Source: Lucinisca nassula (Eukaryota; Mollusca; Bivalvia; Lucinida; Lucinidae). From it: a DNA stretch of 64,000 bases. The DNA is taken from the NCBI GenBank assembly GCA_963580285.1, contig OY757023.1:92219108-92283107 (forward strand), written 5' to 3'. The notes under the pieces are model-generated. The model had not been told where the DNA came from. It was given only the letters and a program-made list of their open reading frames with translations, and ran no database searches. A program made the position numbers and the translations under genes. Shown here piece by piece: positions 31,076-42,539 of the stretch (positions are counted from its first letter, which is position 1; each line of letters opens with the position of its first letter).

Positions 31076-31378
31076 CCGGCCTCGGTAGCTCAGTCGGATG
31101 CGCGTCTGACTGGTGATCAGGAGGACGCGGGTTCGATACCTGCCGGGGTCGGCAACATTCTTTCGTGGAGATTGATCATGAAATCTTTACTACGGTCATT
31201 CTCACCCTTCCGCTGATTCAAGAAGGACAGTTGTCAGATTTTGGCGAAAGAATGTGCACTGTACTGGTTAACCGCTTACGTATAAGCCTGCCCCGGAAAA
31301 GTGTGGATAGGTAAACTTGCCGGCTCAAAAATGACCTAAATAGTGTTGACTGGGCCGTTAAACTCCAATACAAACAAA
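31076..31378 (+). mobile_element. SINE-T, complete
   Basis: Head GGCCTCGGTAGCTCAGTCGG, anticodon-stem region TCTGACTGGTGATCAGG, B box GGGTTCGATACC, tail GGGCCGTTAAACTCCAATAC. 13-bp duplication AGTTAGTATCGAG (31063-31075, 31379-31391). Best reference copy of the family here. Confidence 0.93.
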
Positions 31379-31391
31379 AGTTAGTATCGAG

Positions 31392-32212
31392 GCATTTCGA
31401 TCACCAACCGTGGTTAACCATAGCTAACCTCTGGTTAACCAAACTCTGATCGAACGACCTCTGGTTCCATGGCGGGAAAGACGTGACGTCTCTGGGGTCC
31501 AATCAGACTATTATAATAAAGCGTTGGTTTCTCTGGTAAATAGTGTACAAGATGGCGTCGAAAAGTAAGACAATCTGTTGGCCCAAGGGAAAATACATAA
31601 TTTTAGTATTGTTAAAGCATGTTTATTTGCAAGATGTAAAATGTGCACAATAAGAATGAGAGGCAGGTTCGTCGCTGCTATTTCTGCAGTGTTCAAAATG
31701 GTGATCTTCTTTGTCGTCCTAAACATGGGGGCTGCCATGTTTGTTTACCAAATATCTACCAGAGGTTGTTCGATCACACTTGTGAAGGAACATGCGCAGT
31801 CTGACTTCCGCTACCATAGTCTGGTCAATGACCGAACTCGCTCACCATGAGTCCTAGCAGCAGTCTAGTATACGAAACGGAGTTTTACAAAATAACGAAA
31901 GGACAGAGTAGAGATTGATCATGAAATCTGTCCAGACCGAAGTATGTGCCATTTCTGAACCGTGTGGGTCTGCGTTTTACGGACCACCAACAGCTAAGAT
32001 CATGAGGAGGCAGGACCGCGGTTTAAATACCACCCGAAAGTCTGGAGAAGCCCCAGATCGATGTTACGTAGGAATTCTCTCTTAACACTTACAGAAAACA
32101 ACGGCTGAATGATAGATACATGTATGATCATTAACAACAGATTCTCTTCAGCCAAGGTCCGAAGTTCATAAAAAATTGTACAACTTAGATCTTGCTTAGA
32201 AATCCAAATATA
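31392..32212. other. Unassigned stretch with an inverted repeat
   Basis: GATCGAACGACCTCTGGT (about 31451) recurs inverted as ACCAGAGGTTGTTCGATC (about 31757), so an old MITE may span it. A CCAAT box and an ATG in good context (31551) lead to only 34 codons before a stop. I do not call a gene. Confidence 0.35.
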
Positions 32213-32479
32213 CATCACGAAAACGCACCTATATAATTTTCACCCCCCTCGAGCCCCATTTGTATATAGCAAAACTGGGGTTTACAGGGGTAAACCTTAT
32301 TTTTCTTTTTCTGCTCTAAAATATAGATTGTTGGTACACGTTAGAACCGCCTCGATGAGTACCCACAATCTATATTTTGAGCAGAAATAAGAAAAATATC
32401 AATTTTTTTTTCATCCTAAAATTTTCATTTTTTTGCGTTAAAGTTTACAATATATTTGTATAGTCGTGGTTTCGTAATG
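32213..32479. mobile_element. MITE-A1
   Basis: CATCACGAAAACGCACCTAT, centre partly deleted (GAACCGCCTCGATGAGTACC), end TAGTCGTGGTTTCGTAATG. Confidence 0.82.
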
Positions 32480-32554
32480 TATCAATAATTTATTCCAAAC
32501 TATTTTCCTATTTTGATAACCTTTGTATTGTCTATTGGTTCATTTCTTTCATAT

Positions 32555-32768
32555 CCTAACCCATATATGCCTAGCTTCCATTTGTGCTACATTGGCAAAC
32601 AGAGTAGACCCAGATCAGACGCCGCAGCACGCGGAGTCTGATCAAGGACAAAACCGTTTGCTCATGGCAAATGCATTTTTGTAAACTTTAAAATTGGCAC
32701 CCCTATAATTGGTAATGGACACTCCAAACTTATTGAGGTGGAAGATTCCACTGTCATAAAGTAGTTAA
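32555..32768. mobile_element. MITE-B, degenerate
   Basis: CTAACCCATATATGCC at the left, core CAGATCAGACGCCGCAGCAC...GGAGTCTGATCAAGG, TTAA at 32765-32768. Confidence 0.6.
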
Positions 32769-32887
32769 TCTTCAAAAACGAATTAGAAGTAAAATAGCAG
32801 CGGCAAGCCAGTTAATAACGCTAATATTCGGACATGTGGGCATACCCAAGTATCAGATTACGGTACAGTAGCCTACCTAATCGCGGG

Positions 32888-33468
32888 GCATCATCCGTGC
32901 GACATAGTGCATTCTTCATATCTCCAAAATGGTGACTTTTCCTATGGAATTTGTGACTTTTTTTCTTATTTGTTCCCCAATATAGCCTGTGAGTCCTCTT
33001 TAGAAGCGCCTCATTGAGGCGCTTCTAACGAGCACCCACAACCTATGTCTTGGAGCAGAAATAAGAATAATAATGTTTACCCCTGTAAACCCCAGTTTTT
33101 GGCCCCCGCCCATAGGGGCTTGAAGAAATATATGGGCTGCATGATGCTTCCACGCAGAGCTGAATCCGGCCCACACACTAGTACTGGTAAACCGCTTAGA
33201 GGATCTAAGCCTGTCGAGGAACCGGGGTGCGAGGCGGACCGTCCATGTTAATAAACCCTATTGGTTTCATTGGGCGATAGGGCTTGAGATGTCATTTCAT
33301 CTCAATGTCGGGTAAAAGTCCCACAAATTGGAAGCAACGTCTCCAAAATGACCTTTACAGTGTTGACGGGGACGTTAAACCTCAAATCAAACAAACAAAA
33401 CCCCAGTTTTCTCTATATAAAGAGGGGTTTAGAGGGGATGTTCATTTCACGGACTTGTTAACGTAATG
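32888..33468. mobile_element. MITE-A2 split by a SINE-G
   Basis: GCATCATCCGTGCGACATAG left end, centre GAAGCGCCTCATTGAGGCGC near 33005, interrupted in the AACCCCAGTTTT hairpin, right end CACGGACTTGTTAACGTAATG. Confidence 0.85.
33100..33397 (+). mobile_element. SINE-G, complete, inside MITE-A
   Basis: Head GCCCCCGCCCATAGGGGCTT, tail GGGGACGTTAAACCTCAAAT. 13-bp duplication AAACCCCAGTTTT (33087-33099, 33398-33410). Confidence 0.9.
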
Positions 33469-34483
33469 TCATAGGTCATGTACGCATTGCAGAATAAATT
33501 TCGGAACTGAAGTTGACATGAAAAGTACTTCCGCTTTGATAAAATACCATTATTAAAACATAACATGGTACAGAGACGCCCGTCATAAAATCGTGTTAAG
33601 GATCGCACTGGAATCATTCCTGTCGGCGTCAGACTCAGTATTTTAATACCTTACAAAACCTGGTGGGGCGAGTGGCGCGTGCCAACACCACGCCCTTTAC
33701 ACCCATACAAGATAAAGAGCACTGTATGCGAATAGCCAACATGTCCGTAGAAGTGTTGATACGGTAGCAAAGTTCAAACTAAGTTCATGGTCATTTTCTA
33801 GCGACGCGAGTTTGACCGTTAATAAGGTGAGACACAAATATATAACTGTAATTAATTCCAAACTATAGTTCGCCAACAAATTACTTGGCAGTGACGTAGC
33901 TATTTTACCGTTAGCCCCATAAGCTTTGCATTGTTCAGAACAAAAACAAGTCGTGACGTTACTGTCAACTATTCCTCGACGGACAGTATTTTCTTTTGTT
34001 GGTCGCTCCTTTGTTAATTTCTTTTCTTTCTGTAGGCAGTTTTGACTTTCTAATCTTATTCTTAATTAAGAGACGCTTCCAAAGGTCTGTAAAAAAGTCG
34101 ATACAAGAATAAATAATCTGTTTTATAATTAGCAGTGAAATCAATGCATATCTGAAACAAATAAAAATGATATCAATCACAAGCGAAATGATATCGTATT
34201 TTCATGCCTTGTTTCAATACGCGTTTTCGGCATGAGGGCAAATTGCACCCTCATCGTGTCATTCACCCATAAGATATGGCTAGTGATGCAAAAGCAAGCT
34301 TTTCTTAAATCAAAGCACTGAGAGTACTGGTTGGTCGATCGTCTCTGAGTGTATGTTGGGAAAATAGTCCTGATCTGAGAATCGAACTGTTCGTTTAACT
34401 TTAAGCAACCACAGTAGAGCTGATCAGACATCGCGTTATGTGGCGTCTGATTTTGTAGATTCTGTTTGCCAATGCCCAAGTGT
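33469..34483. other. About 1 kb with little content
   Basis: A weak MITE-B remnant sits at about 34405-34475 (GCTGATCAGACATCGCG...GGCGTCTGATT). Nothing else is seen on either strand. Confidence 0.45.
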
Positions 34484-34497
34484 ACGAGCACAGTCCA

Positions 34498-34623
34498 CCC
34501 GTCCCCGCCAGTCTGGGTTTGGGCTGCATGATGCTTCCACACAGAGCTGAAAGTCCCGTAACGTTGGAAGTAACGTCCCCAATGACCAGTGTTGACGGGG
34601 ACGTTACATCTTAAATCAAACAA
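34498..34623 (+). mobile_element. SINE-G, short internally deleted form
   Basis: Keeps the head half (GGGCTGCATGATGCTTCCAC) and tail half (GTTGACGGGGACGTTACATC) but lacks about 180 bp between. Still flanked by a 14-bp duplication ACGAGCACAGTCCA (34484-34497, 34624-34637), so it may have inserted in this short form. Confidence 0.8.
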
Positions 34624-34744
34624 ACGAGCACAGTCCAGAATTTTCTTCTTACGCTGCGATCTGAAGTCTTAAGGTAGTACTTGGATTTTGTTCAACAGAG
34701 TGGGGAGTGTGCAAACGCAGCCCTCTCCCATCTTTTTGAAATTA

Positions 34745-36248
34745 CACTGAAGCGAAAAAGAAACGCAACTTTTTAACCCAAAAGATTTTCATGCAACCAT
34801 CAGGTTGACTGAAAAATCATTTTGCGATATAATTTCATACTTTTTAAACTTTCTTATGCATAAAACATTTCGGCGATATCTGTACAGTTTAACGCTCCAC
34901 TTGGCAATTCGTTGTTTTCAACATTCCCTCGTGCAGTTCATTAAATGTATACAGTGACCTTATCATATTGACATGTTGTGTTACCTGCAGATTAGGTTTC
35001 AAAAGTCCGGTAAAATGTCTCTACGGAATATGGTACGTTTGACACAAGATCAACGTAACGTAGCGGGTCAAATGCTTTTACGTGGGACGTCTCAGGCTGT
35101 CATCGCCAGGAACTTCCAAGTGAGTGAATCGACGATAACTCGCTTGTACCAGCGTCTACGTCAAACGGGAACGACAAATGACAGGCCCAGAAGTGGACGT
35201 CCACGCGTCACGACACGTCGACAGGACCGATACATCCGTCTAACCCACCTTCGTAATCGATCCCGTACAGCCGTCGAGACGCATCAGGTCATACCAGGAA
35301 CGCACAACAATCGAATAAGTGCAGATACCATCAGGAATCGCCTTCGAGAGTCTGGCTTACGTCCTCGTCGTCCGTACGTTGGTATGCCATTAACACCACG
35401 ACGACGTCAGGTTATAATGGCATGGTTTGCACAACATAGGCCAAACCTGTTTCCCCTTCGTCAGTGGCGTAACGTATTTTTTTTTTCTGACGAGTCAAGG
35501 TACGTGTTGTACAGAGCTGACGGCCGTCAACCTGTGTATAGGCGTGACGGAGAGCGTTTTCGTGACAATTGTTTGGTTGAACGTGATCGATTTGGAGGCG
35601 GTGGGTTGATGGTGTGGGCTGGCATATCTTATGGTCATAGAAAGCCCCTGGTAATCATTGATGGATATTTGACGGCTCAGCGTTACATTGACGTCGTTTT
35701 ACGACCGGTAGTTGTTCCATATGTAAGACAGCACAACGTTACGTTTCAACAGGATAACGCTCGGGCGCATTTAGCAAGGCTCAGCATGGCGTTTCTTCAG
35801 CAAAACAACGTTGACGTGATGTACTGGCCTCCGTATAGTCCAGATTTCTCTCCTATACAACATTTGTGGGACGTCTTGGAAAGGCGCGTACGTAACCGCC
35901 CCAGCCGCCAACAACGCGCCAAGCCTTGCGTATCGCGCTCATACAGGAGTGGAATGCTATTCCCCAGGCAGAGATCAATCGTTTAATCCTGTCCATGACC
36001 AGGCGTGTGCGTGCAGGATTGAATGCAAACGGAGGACATATGTACTCGCTATTAACTGCTTATGTCTTGAACTTGTGAAATGACTACCTCTATGACAAAA
36101 CATTCTCACTGGAAGTTTAACTCTCTTTGGTAGTTACATTCAGGAATGATTATATTATTGCGTCATTAAATCGATTATCTGCAGTCATGATTATTTCTGC
36201 AAATACTCGCATTTATATTTGGAGTTGCGTTTCTTTTTCGATTCAGTA
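34745..36248 (+). mobile_element. Tc1-like DNA transposon, 1504 bp, both ends present
   Basis: Terminal inverted repeats of about 25 bp (CACTGAAGCGAAAAAGAAAC and AGTTGCGTTTCTTTTTCGATT...) flanked by TA at 34743-34744 and 36249-36250. Contains one transposase remnant on the plus strand. Confidence 0.93.
34973..36078 (+). pseudogene. Tc1-like transposase, frameshifted, catalytic E replaced by Q
   Basis: N-terminal helix-turn-helix DNA-binding region (about residues 22-80, with GRPR at 75-78), then an RNase H-like catalytic domain. First Asp D173 in FFSDES, second D261 in QQDNARAH. The third acidic position, 34 residues on, reads SPIQHLWD, with Q296 where DD34E transposases have E (CAA for GAA). 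A one-base-type frameshift near 35915-35930 moves the last ~50 residues (QEWNAIPQAEINRL, NANGGH) into another frame ending at 36078. ATG 34973 is the first, but ATG 35014 (MSLRNMVRLTQ) is the more usual start for the family. Both defects predict an inactive enzyme; ends could still be moved in trans. Confidence 0.9.
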
Positions 36249-37049
36249 TATTTCAGATTCATACACTTTTTCACCTGAAATTCGCAGCCTCAATCCGCCC
36301 TTTTTTCAGAGTCTGCGCACGGCCCTGAATCATGCTCAAAACTGTTGTTGCATAAATATGGCGAACAGTGCCGACCTGATCAGAAGCAATGTCCTCTATA
36401 TCCGATCTTGGTCTACGCTGTTTGTCTAATAACGGTACCACCTATAAAGTCTGGGCTACTCATTTTTCGCACTTAAACATTTCAGGGTTCTAAAATTAAG
36501 TTCTTAGCAGGAGTGCGAAAAGTCTATTTTAACTCGACTTGGCATACATTTGTATAACAGTTTTATAAATAGAATGTTCCGAAAGACGTCACGTGACATC
36601 GTGGCCTGGATTAAGACATTGTTTTTCTTTTTTCTTTCATTACGTGAGCAACCTGGCATTCTTATACTATTTCGTTTAACCCTCAAGCAAACAGTGAAGT
36701 TCCTGTGCAACCTGCTAATCAGACGCCACATTCCGCGGCGTCTCATCAGGGTATTTTCCAGCACACGATTCCTATCAAGACTCTATAGATAGCTCTTGTT
36801 GCATAGATAAAAATAGCTCAACGTTTCAAGTTATATTAATAAAACATAATATTGGTTTGCCCAAATCAGTGATGGTCACGTGGACAACTGCATTAATTCC
36901 GTTTGACCATTTAGTAAATTTAGGTCGATCGTAAACCCAAAAAATGAGTACCGTGCTATAATTCGGTATTTGAATTTGAAACGGTCAGGTCAGGAAATAC
37001 ATTGTGAGCTTACCAATGTGTATGGGTTTCAGCACCATCGTATGCACAA
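36249..37049. other. Unassigned; MITE-B-like remnants
   Basis: About 36350-36440 (AACAGTGCCGACCTGATCAG) and 36680-36770 (AATCAGACGCCACATTCCGCGGCGTCTCATCAG) preserve eroded MITE-B cores. Otherwise nothing seen. Confidence 0.45.
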
Positions 37050-37745
37050 GTTAAATTCCGGTTTGGGGAATCAAAATACGGTAGAACATCTTTAGAACAA
37101 GAAACCACGTCTGGATGCTCTTCAAATACCACAGATGAAGAAATGTGTAACAAAGTACGGGATCTGGTGTACTCTGCTAGGCGTATAAAGGTGGAAGAAA
37201 TAACAAACACATTACACATTTTACATGGTTCCGTTTCAACAATTTTACATTATCGTTTGAGTATGCGCAAGCTAACAGCCCGCTTGGTTCCAAAATCCCT
37301 TAGCGACGAGCAAATGGCAACCAGAGCATCAATATGTAGCGTATGGTTGAAGCGGTTTTCTGTCAAAGGAAGATGATTTTCTTTCACGTCTTGTGACTGC
37401 AGAATAGACCTGGGTCCATTATTATGAGTAGGGCCGGGGTTTCCGAGGCCAAAGAAGTTCAAAACACAACCCTCTGCTGGTAAGGTGATTGCAACTGTAT
37501 TTGGGACGTAAAATGCGTTATAATGTTGGACTTTCTACATAGACAAATACAATAACAGGTGCGTATTATGCAAATTTGCTCGACCAACATCCGTGAAAAA
37601 GGCCGAGGTGAACTCTCCAGAGGGATTCTGCTCCAACAGCACAGTGCAAAATCCACACTTGAATGCTGTTGAGCGGAATGGGTACCAGCTAATACCGCAT
37701 CCCGCCTATCATCCGGAGGACAATAACAGCGAAAAACGAGTGACC
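37050..37745 (+). pseudogene. mariner transposase relic
   Basis: The frame containing 37143-37376 matches the mariner N-terminal region: GRTSLEQE, DEEMCNKVRDLV, a second helix-turn-helix (VEEITNTL), then RKLTARLVPKSLSDEQMATRAS. Later pieces in shifting frames read TWVHYYE, ITGAYYANLLDQ, AVERNGYQLIPHPAYHPED. Several stops and shifts; the first catalytic Asp region (VTAE where VTVDE is usual) is altered. No terminal repeats located. Old and dead. Confidence 0.82.
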
Positions 37746-37749
37746 GATC

Positions 37750-38422
37750 TCACTCAGAAATAAGTAAGGCTCGTCCTCGTACTTTCTGTTACTGTTGGTC
37801 TATGATCGTGATAATGCCTAGGTAACATTTTCTGTTTCAAGAGGTCCAAGATGCCCCTGAATTGCTATCTGATTTCAAGATGCCACACATCTTCTGAAAA
37901 TCATATGGGTAAGTGACAGGCGTTCCATGAACTTAGATAGATGGTTACCTGGGCAACAATCTTGCAAAGTTTGAATAAAACTTGCTTAAGATATTATTTT
38001 TTAGCCTGTCAGCCATTTGATTTATAAGCACAGAACCGTATTAGCTATGTTGGTAGAGACACATCTAAGCAACACTCGTATGAAGCTTGAATGAAACTGA
38101 CACATGGGTGTAGGAGGAGTTGTCGCTTAAAGGTTTGTCTATTTTTAGATCTGGTGGCCATTTTGATAATCAGAGCCAAGCTGATTTAAGTATTTTAGTA
38201 GAGGTTAATCGCAGAAACATTCCTATGAAATTTGATTGAAAATGACCACGGGGTAAGGAAAACTTTTGCTTGAAGATGTTTTTCTATTTTAGCTCTGGCA
38301 GCCATCATGGTTTTCATCGCAGCAGAACCGTTTTAGTTATTTGGTAGGGAGACACTTAGACCACATTTCTGTGAAGCTTGAATAAAATTGACTTTAGGAT
38401 TTAGGAGAAGTTCGCATTCAAA
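37750..38422 (+). repeat. Old ~190 bp tandem repeat
   Basis: Three to four degenerate units (CCATTTTGATAATCAGAGCC, GTTTGAATAAAACTTG, TTTAGGAGAAGTTCGCATTC). Continues beyond the Naiad fragment to 40470. Confidence 0.65.
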
Positions 38423-38793
38423 GTAGAAGTAAAACAAAGATCAGGAATTGATACAATTAACTTACTCCACTCATAAAAGACACCAAAGGGAAAGAAATAC
38501 AAACATTAAGCGACCAGACCATAATGGAAACCTAAACAAAGGAAGGCCATAAGGACAGTTACTTTCCCACAAAATGGCCATATGGCCATCCAAAATTAAA
38601 AGACACAAGTGATACAACCAGTAAGTAACAAACAACAACATAAATAAATCGCCACAGAAGAGCCGCCTTGGAACGGTCAGTGGAAGATTTCCACTGGGGG
38701 GCTTAAATCGATTTTACGTGGCCACAATCCTCGCCCTTACTTCCGTCGCGATTTAGACAAATAATTTGTTCAGTCCGCATGAAGGCCTCCTGA
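38423..38793 (-). mobile_element. Naiad 3' UTR fragment
   Basis: Reverse match to about 16455-16825 and the closest match in the window (AAAATGGCCATATGGCCATC, GACAGTTACTTTCCCACAAA). Inserted in the tandem repeat; no HHR repeat attached. Confidence 0.82.
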
Positions 38794-39273
38794 AGTTGGC
38801 AAGTTTCTATTTTTAGATCTGGTGGCGTTTTTACTCAGCGGGGAGGATCCTATTAGAAATATAACAGAGGGTCACCTGAGTAACATTCCTATGAAGTTTT
38901 GAGTGAAATTGGCCCACTGGTACAGGAGGCGTTGTCGTTTAAATATTTCCGTATTCTTAGCTCTGGTGGCCACCTTGTTCATCAATGCGGAATGATTTAG
39001 CTACATTGGTAGGGAGGTGCCTAATAACATTCTTGTGAAGTTTGAATGCAATTGGCTCAAGGGTTAAGGAGGAGTTCGCATTTAAAGCTAATTGTTGGCA
39101 TTGTTCTATTTTTAACTCTGGTGGCCATTCTGCTCATCGGCGCGGAACCGTTTTAGCTATTACCAAAGCAACACTCCAATGCAAATTGCTAAAGTATATA
39201 GGTGAAGTTGTCGTTTAATGACTGTTCCATTTTTAGCTCTGGTGGTCAGCGTAACGATTTTACAGTTTTGGTA

Positions 39274-39542
39274 TCATCACGTGAACAAGTCCGTGAAATA
39301 AAAAAACCCCTATACCCCACTTTATATAGACAAAACTGGGATTTACGGGGGTATAGTTTATTTTTCTTATTTTTTGCTCCAATACATAGGTTGTTGGTAC
39401 TCGTTAGAACCGCCTCAATGAGGCTGTTCTAACGAGCACCCACAACCTATGTTTGCAGTATTTTTAAGAAAAATATCAAGGATTATCATCAGAAAAGTAG
39501 CCATTAATATGCACTATTTCGCACGGATGTGTTATCGTAATG
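39274..39542. mobile_element. MITE-A2
   Basis: CATCACGTGAACAAGTCCGT, centre GAACCGCCTCAATGAGGCTG, end GCACGGATGTGTTATCGTAATG. Confidence 0.85.
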
Positions 39543-39717
39543 TTGGCAAAATTCCTGTGAAATTTTAATCAATTTGCCCGATGATTTAGGATGAGTTTGC
39601 ATTTAAAGCAAGGAATTGGCGGCAATCTGTCTCGTTGGAGCGGAACCGATTCAGCTATTTTGGTAGAAGGTCATAGAATCAAAATTCCTATGAAATTTGA
39701 ATGAAATTGGCCTAAGG

Positions 39718-39900
39718 TGATGTAGTGGTGTAGTGGTTATGCTACTCGCCTGATAAACCAGGGATTCTAGGATCGATCCCGGGCTTCTCAAGACTTTCGG
39801 ATGAGTCTTTAAACCGAGGTCCAGTCTCTGCATGACTTTAACTGTTGGTGGGACGTACAACTGAAACACCCTCACTCATTCACTCATACACTCACGCACT
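39718..39900 (+). mobile_element. tRNA-derived SINE, separate family
   Basis: GTGGTGTAGTGGTTATGCTA resembles an A box and GGATCGATCCC a B box; then CTTTAAACCGAGGTCCAGTC and a (CACT)n tail. Only copy seen here. Confidence 0.6.
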
Positions 39901-40152
39901 CGCTTAAGAAAGAGTTTTCTTTTATTATATTTTTTAGCTCTGTCACCCATCTTGTTTATCGGGGTATTTTGGTTGGGAGCCATGCACGTATGAATCATTC
40001 CAGTGAAGTTTAATCAAACTGGGTCAATGGGTTAAGGATGAGTTCGTATTTAAAGCAAAGTTTGACTTTTTGTTTCGTTTTTCAGCTCTGGCGGCCATAT
40101 GTCTCGTTTTCAGCTATTTTGGCAGAAGGTCATCGAATCAAAATTCCTATGA

Positions 40153-40330
40153 TGCTTTGCACTGACGGAGTGTATTTACTTGTGTCTTAATAGACATGAA
40201 AGAATTTTAAATAGTCTCTCATAATTCTTTTAAGAATGGTTCTGTATATGTATACATATGTGATTTTTTATGTATTTTACTTTGTATATACGGAAGTGAG
40301 ACTCTAATAAAAATATCGTATCGTATCGTA
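40153..40330 (+). mobile_element. Short retro-insert with (ATCGT)n tail
   Basis: Ends AATAAAAATATCGTATCGTA and is flanked by CCTATGA (40146-40152, 40331-40337). Likely the 3' end of a LINE with a simple-repeat tail. Confidence 0.55.
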
Positions 40331-41219
40331 CCTATGAAATTTGAATGAAATTGGCCTACAGTGATAAAGGTAATTTTTAAAGATAAAATTGGCTCAAGTG
40401 TTTAGGAGTTTGCATTTAAAACAAACCATTTTCGACATACGACGGACATTGACAAATCGCCATACCTCACCATCACGAAAAAACATCTATATAATTCTGA
40501 CCCCCTTGAACCCCACTTTTATATAGTACAACCGGGGTTTTCAGGGGTTAACCTTATTTTTCTTATTTCCGCTCTAAAATATAGATTGTGAGTACTCGTT
40601 AGAACCGCCTCATCGTGGCGGTTCCAACGAGTACACACAATCTATGATTTGAGCAGAAATAAGAACAAGAGGCCCATGGGCCACTATGCTCACAAGAGCT
40701 CTGGGGGCACTGCCCACTAGCAGGAATGTATTGTAATTAACCATGGAAGCCCTGCAACCAAGGATGCTACAGATAAAGTTTCGACCCAATCAGCCTAGTG
40801 GCTTCAGAGGTCTGATGTCACTTGAATGTGTTGTTGCTAAACAACAGATGACAACTGACAAATACCAATCTGTGGCAACCAATAGGCCTAAAAGAATATT
40901 ATTAAAGGAACACTTCTATGAAAGTTGGACAAAATATCTTGAAAGCCATAAATGTCATTTTTCAATTTTCCCCATTATAAGTCAATGGAAACTCTTAACT
41001 TGCCATAGCAAACAAACCAAAGAGCCAAATTTCATAAACCAGAGCTCAGGTGGCCACGGCCCAATGGCACCATGTATTTAACATGATATGATTTTAATCT
41101 ACCAATTATAAAGTCTCCCAAACAAGCCCCATTCTCAAATGAGCACTCATGTGGACTGTATCTGAAATATTAGGTGTTTTATAAAGTAGACAGGGTGGGG
41201 CATGAACCCATGGTTGGTG

Positions 41220-42530
41220 TCATGGAGCCCTGGTTGGCGTCAGTAAATGTGTCTTATAAAAAGGAACAGAGACATATATGGTTTAGCGGTGGGGATATGT
41301 ATGGCTCCTGAGATGTAAGGCCTTTTAAGCAGTGGAGGGATTCAGGCATGGCCGATACCAGAACAGCCCAGGATTGTCACTGAATGCTAAACGGTTTCTG
41401 ATATATGAGCCCATTTTATGAAGTGGATTGCTGAGAAATGGCCCCTGTGGAACCCATAAAATGGGGGTGACTGAATGTGTCTACTAACAATGAACAAGAA
41501 TATATGCGATTATGGGGATGGGATTTAAATGGTTTTTGAGATATATGGCCTATTATGAAGTGGGGTCTTATCATAAGGAACAAGATTATAATAGTTAAGG
41601 GGTGAGGATCTGAACGGTTTCTGAGATATATGGCTTTTAATGAAATAAAGGGGTGTGGCATGGCTCGTGGCACCTCAGGGGGACCCCCATGCCGGTATCA
41701 TTGATTTCTTCTTATCATAAGGAACAAGAATATATATGGTTTAGGGGTTGGGCTCTGAACAGTTCCTCAGATATATTGTCTTTTGTGAACTGGAGGGGGT
41801 GGGGCATGTCCCCGGCACATCCGGGGGAACACCAGGTTGGTGTCACTTAATGCATCTTATCAAAAGGAACAAGAATATATATGGTTTAGGGGTAGGGCTC
41901 TGTAAGGTTTCTGGAATCATTAGCCTTTTATGAAGTGGAGGGGCTTGGGCATGGCGCCGGCACATCCCGAGAGGCCCCCAGGTTGGTGTCACTGAATCCG
42001 ACTTATCATATAAAGAACAAGAATATATATGGTTATGGGGTGGGGATCTGTAAGGTTTCTGGGATATTTGGTCTTTTATGAAATGGCGGGGTCACTGAAT
42101 GCGACTTATCATAAGGAAAAAGAATATAATATGGTTTAGGGTTGGGGATCTGTACGGTTTCTAAGATATTGGGTCTTTTATGAAATGGAGGGGGTGGTTC
42201 ATGGCCCCAGCACATCCCAGGGGACCCCCAGGTTGGTATCACTGAGTGTGTCTTATCATAAGGAACATGAATATATATGGTTTAGGGGTGGGGATCTGAA
42301 TGGTTTCTGAGATAAATGGCATTTTATGAATTGGAGGGGGTGGGGCATGTCCCTGGCACATCCGGGGGGGGGGGGGGCCATGTTGGTGTTACTTAATGCA
42401 TCTTATCATAAGGAACAAGACTATATATGGTTTAGGGGTTGGGATCTGTAAGGTTTCTGATATATAAGGCATTTTATGAAGTGGAGGGGGCGGGGCATGG
42501 TCCCGGCACAACCTTTGGGACCCCCAGGTT
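41220..42530. repeat. ~150 bp tandem repeat, about 8 units
   Basis: Units contain CTTATCATAAGGAACAAGAA, TATATGGTTTAGGGGTGGGG, TTTATGAAGTGGAGGGGGTG and GACCCCCAGGTTGGTGTCAC, with variable deletions. Confidence 0.85.
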
Positions 42531-42539
42531 GACATAAAA

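Larger units (their letters stand above)
38794..40470 (+). repeat. Old ~190 bp tandem repeat, with insertions
   Basis: Units carry AGCTCTGGTGGCCA, GCGGAACCGTTTTAGCTAT and ATTCCTATGAAATTTGAATG. Interrupted by a MITE-A2 (39274), a SINE (39718) and a short retro-insert (40153). Confidence 0.7.

Noticed and set aside
31578..31850. 90-codon frame with a hydrophobic segment
   Set aside because: No in-frame ATG at the start, no recognised domain, and it lies in a possible inverted-repeat element.
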